Part shown: piece by piece, positions 19,635-26,621 of the stretch
Numbering within the stretch: position 1 is the stretch's first letter
Layout of the letters: the number at the start of each line of letters is the position of its first letter
NCBI GenBank assembly: GCA_965237505.1
Contig: CBDEFR010000009.1
Span: forward strand, 434,001 to 498,000
DNA: 64,000 nucleotides
Origin: NVTR01 sp965237505
GTDB taxonomy: Bacteria > Pseudomonadota > Alphaproteobacteria > Rhodobacterales > Rhodobacteraceae
Direction of reading: 5' to 3'
The notes under the pieces: generated by a model
Database searches by the model: none
Seen by the model: the letters and a program-made list of their open reading frames with translations, nothing else
What the model was told of the DNA's origin: nothing
Translations under genes and position numbers: made by a program

Positions 19635-20882
19635 ATGAGACGCTACTCAGCATTTGCCATCGCGCTCGAAGCGTTTCGTTATCATCAGGGCTGGGAGCGG
19701 GCCTGGCGCGCGCCCGAGGCCAAAAAGAAATACGATGTTGTGATCGTCGGGGCCGGCGGGCACGGCCTCGCCACAGCGTATTATCTGGGCAAGAACCACG
19801 GCGTCAAAAACGTCGCAATCCTCGAAAAGGGCTGGCTCGGTGGCGGCAACACCGGGCGCAATACCACGATCATCCGCTCAAACTACCTGCAGGATCCGTC
19901 CGCCGCAATCTACGAAAAGGCCCGCTCGCTTTATGAAACCCTCAGCCAGGAGCTGAACTACAACATCATGTTCAGCCCCCGCGGCGTACTGATGCTGGCC
20001 CAGACCCATCACGAGGTGCGCGGCTATCGGCGCACCACCTACGCCAACGCCCTGCAAGGGGTGAAAACCGAATTCATCGGCCCAGAGCGGGTCAAGAAAC
20101 TCTGCCCGATCATCGAGATCAATGGCCCGCGCTACCCAATTCTGGGCGCGCTCTGGCAGGCCCGCGGCGGCACCGCGCGCCATGATGCGGTGGCCTGGGG
20201 TTATGCGCGCAGCTGTTCTGACATGGGTATGGACATTCTGCAAAAATGCGCCGTGACCGGGATCAGCCAAAAGGGCGGCCGGGTCACCGGAGTTGAAACC
20301 AGCAAAGGCGCGATCGCCTGCAACAAGCTGGTGGTCGTGGTCGCCGGTCACTCCGGCCATCTGGCCGAAATGGCCGGGTTCCGACTGCCGATTGAATCTG
20401 TCGCACTGCAGGCGCTGGTCAGCGAGCCGATCAAACCCTGTATGGACGTGGTAGTGATGGCCAACACCGTGCACGGCTACATGAGCCAGTCTGACAAGGG
20501 CGAAATGGTCATCGGCGGCGGTGCCGACGGCTACAACAACTACACGCAGCGCGGCAGCTTCCACCACATCGAGGAAACCGTGCGCGCCCTGATCGAAACC
20601 TTCCCGATGATCAGCCGCCTGAAAATGCTCCGCCAATGGGGCGGCATCGTCGACATGACCGGCGACCGCTCGCCGATCCTGTCACGCACCCCGCTTGGGG
20701 GGTGTTATTTCAACTGCGGCTGGGGCACCGGCGGCTTCAAGTCTATCCCCGGATCAGGCTGGGCGATGGCAGAGCTGGTGGCACGTGGCGAGCCGGGGCC
20801 ATTGGCGGCGGCGTTCGGGCTGGAGCGGTTCCGCGAGGGCCGGTTTATCGACGAAAGCGTGGCGGCGGGGGTGGCGCATTGA
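19635..20882 (+). CDS. soxB: Sarcosine oxidase beta subunit
   Basis: This 415-residue flavoprotein is the heterotetrameric sarcosine oxidase beta subunit, not the sulfur SoxB. It shows YDVVIVGAGGHGLATAYYLG (FAD site, residues 36-55), ILEKGWLGGGNTGRNTTIIR, GTARHDAVAWGYARSCSDMG with the histidine that binds FMN covalently, and WGGIVDMTGDRSPIL. With alpha, gamma and delta subunits it oxidises sarcosine to glycine, peroxide and 5,10-methylene-tetrahydrofolate. It is followed by an unusual 247-bp structured gap before soxD. Confidence 0.95.
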   Translation: MRRYSAFAIALEAFRYHQGWERAWRAPEAKKKYDVVIVGAGGHGLATAYYLGKNHGVKNVAILEKGWLGGGNTGRNTTIIRSNYLQDPSAAIYEKARSLYETLSQELNYNIMFSPRGVLMLAQTHHEVRGYRRTTYANALQGVKTEFIGPERVKKLCPIIEINGPRYPILGALWQARGGTARHDAVAWGYARSCSDMGMDILQKCAVTGISQKGGRVTGVETSKGAIACNKLVVVVAGHSGHLAEMAGFRLPIESVALQALVSEPIKPCMDVVVMANTVHGYMSQSDKGEMVIGGGADGYNNYTQRGSFHHIEETVRALIETFPMISRLKMLRQWGGIVDMTGDRSPILSRTPLGGCYFNCGWGTGGFKSIPGSGWAMAELVARGEPGPLAAAFGLERFREGRFIDESVAAGVAH

Positions 20883-20922
20883 AAAATATATTGGTGTGGA
20901 CCAATGCACGGCGCAGCCGCGC

Positions 20923-21001
20923 GGGGCCGCCCCCCGTGGCGGGGTCCAATGGGACCGTCGCGCCAATGGCGCGGCGCAAGCCCGAAGGACGGGGCGGCCC
21001 C
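20923..21001 (+). repeat. Nested GC-rich inverted repeats between soxB and soxD (sarcosine oxidase)
   Basis: An outer inverted repeat, GGGGCCGCCCC (20923-20933) and GGGGCGGCCCC (20991-21001), encloses two small perfect hairpins: GGTCC-AATG-GGACC (20943-20956) and GCGCC-AAT-GGCGC (20960-20972). The whole would fold as a branched stem in the soxBDAG mRNA. No T-tract follows, so it is more likely an mRNA processing or stability element, or a genomic repeat, than a simple terminator. The rest of the 247-bp gap shows nothing coding. Confidence 0.6.
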
Positions 21002-21129
21002 TCTCCAACGATGACGTTCGCGCAACATCGATTTTGGCCCAGAAAGCGCTGCCAAGCGAACTTTAAAGTCCGCCCTCTCAGACCTTTAAAGACTTTAAAG
21101 AATCCGCCCATTTTTGCCCGGAATCAGCC

Positions 21130-21453
21130 ATGCTGATCCTGCACTGCCCCTATTGCGGCATCGACGCCGATGAAACCGAGCTTGAACCCGGTGGTCAAGC
21201 CCATCTGGTCCGTGCCACAGTCGGCTCGCAAGATGCTGATTTTGAATCATATTTGTTCCATCGAAGCAACCCAATGGGTGTGCATTTCGAGCGCTGGCGC
21301 CATGCCTACGGCTGCGGCAAATGGTTCCACGCCGCCCGCGACACCGTCACGCTGGAAGTGTTCGGAACCTATATTGCGCAAACGAAGAAACCCCAAAAAA
21401 CCATTGAAAACGCTATCAAAAAACGACGTCCGGATTGGAAAGGTTGGTCATGA
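21130..21453 (+). CDS. soxD: Sarcosine oxidase delta subunit
   Basis: The 107-residue protein has the delta-subunit signature MLILHCPYCGIDADETELEP, FESYLFHRSNPMGVHFERWR and HAYGCGKWFHAARDTVTLEV. The cysteines of CPYCG plus CG(K) and a histidine bind the structural zinc ion. It is the smallest subunit of the heterotetramer and stabilises the alpha subunit. It precedes the alpha gene by 109 bp, a spacer without recognisable coding sequence. Confidence 0.93.
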   Translation: MLILHCPYCGIDADETELEPGGQAHLVRATVGSQDADFESYLFHRSNPMGVHFERWRHAYGCGKWFHAARDTVTLEVFGTYIAQTKKPQKTIENAIKKRRPDWKGWS

Positions 21454-21562
21454 AGAATGCCTCGCCCCTAACCCATCTCAGTGCCGGAGCGGTGAAGCGC
21501 CATCGACCGACTACGGCGCTTTCTCCTTCCCTTGGGATGGGCACCAAGGGGGAGGCGCGCAA

Positions 21563-24500
21563 ATGAGCACCCGTCTGGCCACCGGCGGTCGGCTGCTCGA
21601 TCGCAGCCAAGCCATAGGATTTACCTTTAATGGCAAACGGTTGCAGGGCTTTGCAGGTGACACACTCGCCTCGGCGTTGCTGGCCAACGACCAGATGTTG
21701 ATGGGCCGCTCGTTCAAATATCACCGCCCGCGCGGCGTCATCGCCAGCGGTGTCGAAGAGCCGAACGCGCTGATGGGTGTCGGTGTAAATGGCCGGTTCG
21801 AACCCAACCAGCGCGCCACAACAACTGAGTTATTTCAGGGCCTTACAGCCGTATCGCAGAACCACTGGCCGAGCCTGAATTTCGACATTGGCACCATTAA
21901 CAACGCTGCCGCCCGGTTCCTGCCGGCCGGGTTCTACTACAAAACCTTCATGGCCCCCCGCGCCGCCTGGAAACACCTGTTTGAACCGATCATACGGATG
22001 TCTGCAGGTCTGGGAAAAGCGCCCAAAGACAAAGACTTGGACCGCTACGAACATTTCTACGCCCACGTTGATATTCTGATCATCGGCGGCGGCATCGTCG
22101 GCTTGCAGGCGGCCCGCACGGCCGGCGCTTCCGGGGCCAGGGTGCTGCTGATCGAGCAAACCGCCCACTGGGGCGGCCGCGCCCCGGTGGATCGCGTTGA
22201 AATTGACGGAAAACCTGCAGAGGAGTGGGTGAGGGATACCAGACAAGTTCTTGATAATATGTCGAATGTGTCAACGCGTTCGCGTTGCATGGGGGCCGGC
22301 GTTTACGACCACGGATATGCGCTCGCCTACGAACGGATCGCTGATCATGCCCCTGGTGACGACCGCCCGCGCCACCGCCTGTGGCGCATCCGTGCGCGTC
22401 AGATCATCACCGCCACCGGCGCCATCGAGCGGCCGCTCAGTTTCGCCGGCAACGACATTCCCGGCGTCATGCTGGCCTCGGCGGTGCGCGACTACGTGGT
22501 GAATTTCGGCGTTTCGGCAGGTGATCGCACCGTGGTGGTGACCAACAACGATGATGCCTATCTTACTGCAATTGCTTTGAAAAACGCCGGACTCGATGTC
22601 CCGGTCATTGTTGATGCACGCGCACATGCGGTCGGCGCGCTGGCCGATCAGGCACGCGCACTTGGCATTCATGTCGAGCCTGCCAAAGCCATAGCCCGCG
22701 TCATGGGCCGAAAGCGCGTCACCGGCGTAGCCATCTGCGCACAGGCAGGCGAAGGCGCTGTTCTGGAAGAGATTTCCTGCGACGTCATAGCCATGTCCGG
22801 CGGCTTTTCGCCGGTGGTGCACCTATGGTCGCACTGCGGTGGCAAGCTGATCTGGGACAAGACCAACGTGCATTTTCGCCCTGACCCGGACGGTGCCCCA
22901 AAAAGTCATGACGGCATAGCTTTCGTGATAACCGCCGGGGCCGCCAGTGGCGCGATGTCCAGCGCTGAAGTGCTGAGAGATGCCGACACCGCCGGTAGGT
23001 CGGCGGCCAAAGCTGCCGGGTATACGCCCAAACGCATTGCCGTGCCGAAATCGCCGGCCGAGCCCGCGCAACCTTCGTCGCCGGTCTGGCAGATGCCGCA
23101 CGGCGCGGGCATAAAAACGCGCATGAAAATGTGGCTGGATTTTCAGAACGACGTGAAAGTGCCAGACGTGCAACTGGCCGCCCGCGAAGGTTATGAAAGT
23201 GTCGAACACGCCAAACGCTACACCACAATCGGCATGGCAACTGATCAGGGTAAACTGAGTAATATCAACGGCCTGGCAGTGCTATCTCGTTCGCTCAACA
23301 GCGATATTCCCAAAGTCGGCACAACCACGTTTCGCCCGCCCTATACGCCCATTTCAATGGGCTCTGTTGCAGGCGAGGCGCGCGCTGAATTGTTTCAGCC
23401 GATCCGTAAAACTCCGATCCATGACTGGGCAAATGACAACGGCGCGCATTGGGAACCCGTGGGTCACTGGCGGCGGCCGTATTGTTTTCAGCGATCCGGT
23501 GAAAGCGTCGCCGAGGCAGTGAACCGAGAAGTCCTGAACACCCGCCAAACCCTTGGGCTGCTGGATGCCTCGACGCTTGGCAAGATCATCGTCAGCGGCC
23601 CCGACGCGGGCAGGTTCCTTGACATGGTCTACACCAACATGATGAGCACTTTGGCCATCGGAAAATGCCGCTACGGCCTGATGTGTAGCGAAAATGGATT
23701 TCTGATCGATGACGGTGTGGTCGCGCGGCTGGACGAATTTACCTGGCTTTGTCACACCACAACCGGCGGCGCCGATCGCATCCACGGCCATATGGAAGAG
23801 TGGCTGCAATGCGAATGGTGGAACTGGCAGGTTTACACCGCCAATGTCACCGAGCAATTCGCCCAAATCGGCGTGGTCGGGCCGAATGCCCGTAAGCTGT
23901 TGGAAAAGCTGGGCGGAATGGACCTGAGCGCGGATGTCTTGCCGTTCATGGGCTGGGCTGACGGCAGTATCGGCGATTTTGACGCGCGGGTGTTCCGGAT
24001 CTCGTTTTCCGGCGAACTGTCCTATGAAATCGCTGTTTCAGCTGGCCAGGGTCGGGCAATTTGGGACGTGCTGACCAAAGCAGGCGAGGAATTTGGCGCG
24101 ATGCCGTATGGCACAGAAGCCTTGCACGTTTTGCGCGCCGAAAAGGGCTTTGTCATGATCGGTGATGAAACCGACGGCACGGTCATTCCGCAAGATCTGG
24201 GGCTTGACTGGGCAATATCGAAGAAAAAAACCGATTATATGGGCAAACGCGCCCAACAACGCGCCCACATGACGAATCCAGACAGATGGAAGCTGGTTGG
24301 TCTGGAAACGCTCGATGGTTCGGTGATCCCGGATGGTGCCTATGCGGTTGGCGAGGGCAATAACGCGAACGGGCAAAAAATCGTAATCGGACGGGTGACA
24401 TCGACCTACTATTCGGCAACCCTAAAGCGCGGCATCGCCATGGGTCTGGTGACCCACGGGCCCGAGCGGATGGGTGAGGTTATCGACATCCCAAGGCTCG

Positions 24501-24574
24501 ATGGTGCCCTGATCAGGGCCAAAATCGTCGATCCGGTATTCTATGACAAAGCTGGGGAGAAACAGAATGCCTGA
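21563..24574 (+). CDS. soxA: Sarcosine oxidase alpha subunit
   Basis: The start is taken at ATG 21563, with GGGGGAGG upstream, giving 1003 residues, the family norm; the open frame extends further upstream but overlaps soxD and is not conserved. Domains in order: 2Fe-2S-ferredoxin-like N-terminus (GDTLASALLANDQMLMGRSF), nucleotide-binding region (DILIIGGGIVGLQAARTAG near 170), SARDH-type hinge (PCQMPHG-like PVWQMPHG), and C-terminal GcvT-like folate domain (YTNMMSTLAIGKCRYGLMCS, LHVLRAEKGFVMIGDETDGT). It binds NAD and tetrahydrofolate and forms the methylene-THF. It overlaps soxG by 8 bp. Confidence 0.94.
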   Translation: MSTRLATGGRLLDRSQAIGFTFNGKRLQGFAGDTLASALLANDQMLMGRSFKYHRPRGVIASGVEEPNALMGVGVNGRFEPNQRATTTELFQGLTAVSQNHWPSLNFDIGTINNAAARFLPAGFYYKTFMAPRAAWKHLFEPIIRMSAGLGKAPKDKDLDRYEHFYAHVDILIIGGGIVGLQAARTAGASGARVLLIEQTAHWGGRAPVDRVEIDGKPAEEWVRDTRQVLDNMSNVSTRSRCMGAGVYDHGYALAYERIADHAPGDDRPRHRLWRIRARQIITATGAIERPLSFAGNDIPGVMLASAVRDYVVNFGVSAGDRTVVVTNNDDAYLTAIALKNAGLDVPVIVDARAHAVGALADQARALGIHVEPAKAIARVMGRKRVTGVAICAQAGEGAVLEEISCDVIAMSGGFSPVVHLWSHCGGKLIWDKTNVHFRPDPDGAPKSHDGIAFVITAGAASGAMSSAEVLRDADTAGRSAAKAAGYTPKRIAVPKSPAEPAQPSSPVWQMPHGAGIKTRMKMWLDFQNDVKVPDVQLAAREGYESVEHAKRYTTIGMATDQGKLSNINGLAVLSRSLNSDIPKVGTTTFRPPYTPISMGSVAGEARAELFQPIRKTPIHDWANDNGAHWEPVGHWRRPYCFQRSGESVAEAVNREVLNTRQTLGLLDASTLGKIIVSGPDAGRFLDMVYTNMMSTLAIGKCRYGLMCSENGFLIDDGVVARLDEFTWLCHTTTGGADRIHGHMEEWLQCEWWNWQVYTANVTEQFAQIGVVGPNARKLLEKLGGMDLSADVLPFMGWADGSIGDFDARVFRISFSGELSYEIAVSAGQGRAIWDVLTKAGEEFGAMPYGTEALHVLRAEKGFVMIGDETDGTVIPQDLGLDWAISKKKTDYMGKRAQQRAHMTNPDRWKLVGLETLDGSVIPDGAYAVGEGNNANGQKIVIGRVTSTYYSATLKRGIAMGLVTHGPERMGEVIDIPRLDGALIRAKIVDPVFYDKAGEKQNA

Positions 24575-25133
24575 GGCAATCAGCGCTGTTCCCGGCGCGT
24601 CATTCGCAGGATACGTCAACATTGAAGAGGCCGGACTGCGCGGCATGATTGCATTGCGCGGCGATCTTGGTGCCGAGCGGCTAAAACGGGCGGTCGAGGA
24701 TATTATCGGGATTGAAGTGCCTTCAATCGGGGAAATTGTCCTGAACGACCGATACGGTGTCGCATGGATGTCACCCGATGAACTCTTGATGTTGACGCCC
24801 TATGAATCAGCACAAGTACATACCGTCGCACTATCTGGTGCGCTCAAGGGAACCCACCATCTGGCGGTCAATGTTTCCGACGCACGAGCGGTCTTCACGA
24901 TAACCGGGACGGGAGCGCGCGAGGTGCTTGCAAAACTGGCCCCCGCCGCTCTGTCGCCAAGCGGATTTACCAATGGGCAATTTCGGCGCACCAGGCTGGC
25001 GCAAGTGGCGGCGGCGTTCTGGGTCAGTGGCGAATCGCAGATCGACGTTGTCTGTTTTCGCTCGGTAGCGGACTATGTGTTTGGGCTTTTGAAGCAAGCG
25101 GCACATCCAACGTCACAAGTCGGATATACCTGA
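24567..25133 (+). CDS. soxG: Sarcosine oxidase gamma subunit
   Basis: This 188-residue protein starts at ATG 24567 inside the end of soxA. It has the gamma-subunit pattern MIALRGDLGAERLKRAVEDI, RYGVAWMSPDELLMLTPYES, LAVNVSDARAVFTITGTGAR, and RTRLAQVAAAFWVSG. It completes the soxBDAG operon. The fold resembles the GcvT small-subunit module. The 195 bp after it show no gene. Confidence 0.92.
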   Translation: MPEAISAVPGASFAGYVNIEEAGLRGMIALRGDLGAERLKRAVEDIIGIEVPSIGEIVLNDRYGVAWMSPDELLMLTPYESAQVHTVALSGALKGTHHLAVNVSDARAVFTITGTGAREVLAKLAPAALSPSGFTNGQFRRTRLAQVAAAFWVSGESQIDVVCFRSVADYVFGLLKQAAHPTSQVGYT

Positions 25134-25328
25134 TACCTCCGGTTCAATAATCTGTCCGCCGGAAGCAAATCGCACAAAGCGCCAATAAATGGCGCGGCAT
25201 TCGCCGCCGCCGGATAACCGATTCCCGGTTGGGCCGTCAGACAGATTGTTGCTTTCTGCCTTGACGACACGCCTGCGTCGGCACAGGTATGTGGCAGAAT
25301 TTTAACGCCAACACCGGGGGCTTACGAA

Positions 25329-25931
25329 ATGGCATTTTCACTGCCTGATCTTCCATACGCTCATGACGCACTGGCAAGTGTCGGCATGTCCAAAGAGACG
25401 CTCGAATTTCACCACGACTTGCATCACAACGCCTACGTGACGAATGGCAACAAGCTGATCGACGGCACTGAATGGGCGGACAAGTCGCTCGAAGAGATTG
25501 TCACCGGCACCTATCAGGCCGGGGCAGTGGCGCAGAACGGGATATTCAACAATGCGTCGCAGCATTGGAACCATGCCCAGTTCTGGGCAATGATGGGGCC
25601 AGGCAGCGGCGCCATGCCATCCGAACTTGAAGCGCGCGTCGTTGACGCTTTTGGCTCAGTTGACGATATGAAAAGGCAATTTTCCGCCGCCGGCGTCGGT
25701 CAGTTCGGGTCCGGCTGGTGCTGGCTTGTGGTGGAAGGCGATGGCACGCTGCAAATCACCAAGACCGAGAATGGGGTCAATCCGTTGTGCTTTGGTCAAA
25801 CCGCACTTTTGGGCTGTGACGTGTGGGAGCATTCCTACTACATCGATTTTCGCAACAAGCGCCCGGTCTACCTGTCCAACTTCCTCGACAATCTGGTGAA
25901 CTGGGAAAACGTGGCGTCGCGGCTGCCGTAA
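25329..25931 (+). CDS. sodB: Superoxide dismutase (Fe/Mn family)
   Basis: The 200-residue protein has all metal ligands of Fe/Mn SOD: His in LEFHHDLHHNAYV, His in NNASQHWNHAQFWAMM, and Asp/His in LGCDVWEHSYYIDFRNKRPV. The FWAMM and AVAQNGIFNNASQ sequences favour the iron-type alphaproteobacterial SodB. It disproportionates superoxide in the cytoplasm. It stands alone and is followed by a hairpin terminator. Confidence 0.93.
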   Translation: MAFSLPDLPYAHDALASVGMSKETLEFHHDLHHNAYVTNGNKLIDGTEWADKSLEEIVTGTYQAGAVAQNGIFNNASQHWNHAQFWAMMGPGSGAMPSELEARVVDAFGSVDDMKRQFSAAGVGQFGSGWCWLVVEGDGTLQITKTENGVNPLCFGQTALLGCDVWEHSYYIDFRNKRPVYLSNFLDNLVNWENVASRLP

Positions 25932-25950
25932 ACCTAATCCGCTCAAATGT

Positions 25951-25974
25951 ATGGCCGCCCTTTCAGGCGGCCAT
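25951..25974 (+). terminator. Hairpin terminator after sodB
   Basis: Perfect 9-bp stem ATGGCCGCC (25951-25959) / GGCGGCCAT (25966-25974) with a CTTTCA loop, 20 bp after the sodB stop, followed by TTCC. It is placed to serve sodB and, in the other orientation, the convergent LOG gene. Confidence 0.7.
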
Positions 25975-26016
25975 TTCCATTCGCAGACCAGGACTGTTCT
26001 ATGCGCAATGTTGCGC

Positions 26017-26574
26017 TCAGGAACCTTTCGCGCATAAAGCCAAAACAAGGTTTTCGACGTCAGCCACCAACATGAAATAATCTTTCAGATCCGCGTCGGC
26101 GAAACCCTCGGCGATGATGAAATCCAACAATTCCACCAATTTGTCCCAATACTCGTTGGTGTTGAGCAGCAAGATCGGTTTTTTGTGCAGGCCAAGCTGG
26201 CGCCAAGTCAGCACTTCAAAGAACTCATCCAGCGATCCCGCGCCGCCGGGCAGCACAATGATGGCATCAGAATTCATGAACATCACCTTTTTGCGCTCGT
26301 GCATATTTTCGGTGACTATGAGTCGGCTCAGATCCCGTTTTCTGACTTCTCGCTGCAACAGGTGCACCGGGATAACGCCAAAGGTATCAGCGCCGGCGCT
26401 TTGTGCGGTTCGCGCAACCACACCCATCAACCCAACATCGCCGGCACCGTAAACCAGCCGCCAGCCTTGCGCAGCAATAGCCCGTCCAAGTGCCTCTGCC
26501 TCAACGACATATGCGGCATTTGCACCTTTGCGCGACCCGCAAAAGACGCATACCGAATAATTCGCTGGACCCAT
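26017..26574 (-). CDS. LOG-family nucleotide 5'-monophosphate phosphoribohydrolase
   Basis: The start is set at ATG 26574 (MGPANYSVCVFCGSRKGANA); in-frame upstream codons are not conserved. The 185-residue protein has the lysine-decarboxylase-like/LOG motif VLPGGAGSLDEFFEVLTW and TENMHERKKVMFMNSDAIIV, which together form the catalytic site. LOG proteins release free bases from (cytokinin-like) nucleoside monophosphates. Its start lies 48 bp from the divergent LysM gene. Cellular role in bacteria is uncertain. Confidence 0.88.
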   Translation of the reverse strand: MGPANYSVCVFCGSRKGANAAYVVEAEALGRAIAAQGWRLVYGAGDVGLMGVVARTAQSAGADTFGVIPVHLLQREVRKRDLSRLIVTENMHERKKVMFMNSDAIIVLPGGAGSLDEFFEVLTWRQLGLHKKPILLLNTNEYWDKLVELLDFIIAEGFADADLKDYFMLVADVENLVLALCAKGS

Positions 26575-26621
26575 TGTGGCGCCTTTCACGATCTGTTTTG
26601 ACCCCTGATAGCGGGATTGAT

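Noticed and set aside
21170..21562. N-terminally extended sarcosine oxidase alpha subunit
   Set aside because: The upstream frame overlaps the delta-subunit gene and is not conserved; ATG 21563 with a strong RBS gives the normal 1003 residues.
21780..21815. A GGTTCGAACC-like stretch suggesting a tRNA T-arm
   Set aside because: It lies inside the sarcosine oxidase alpha reading frame and no acceptor or anticodon arms can be folded around it. No RNA gene was found in the window.
19635..25133. A second, intact sulfur-oxidation sox cluster
   Set aside because: The genes match sarcosine oxidase subunits (FAD/FMN and folate domains, zinc-binding delta subunit). The shared gene symbol is a naming coincidence.
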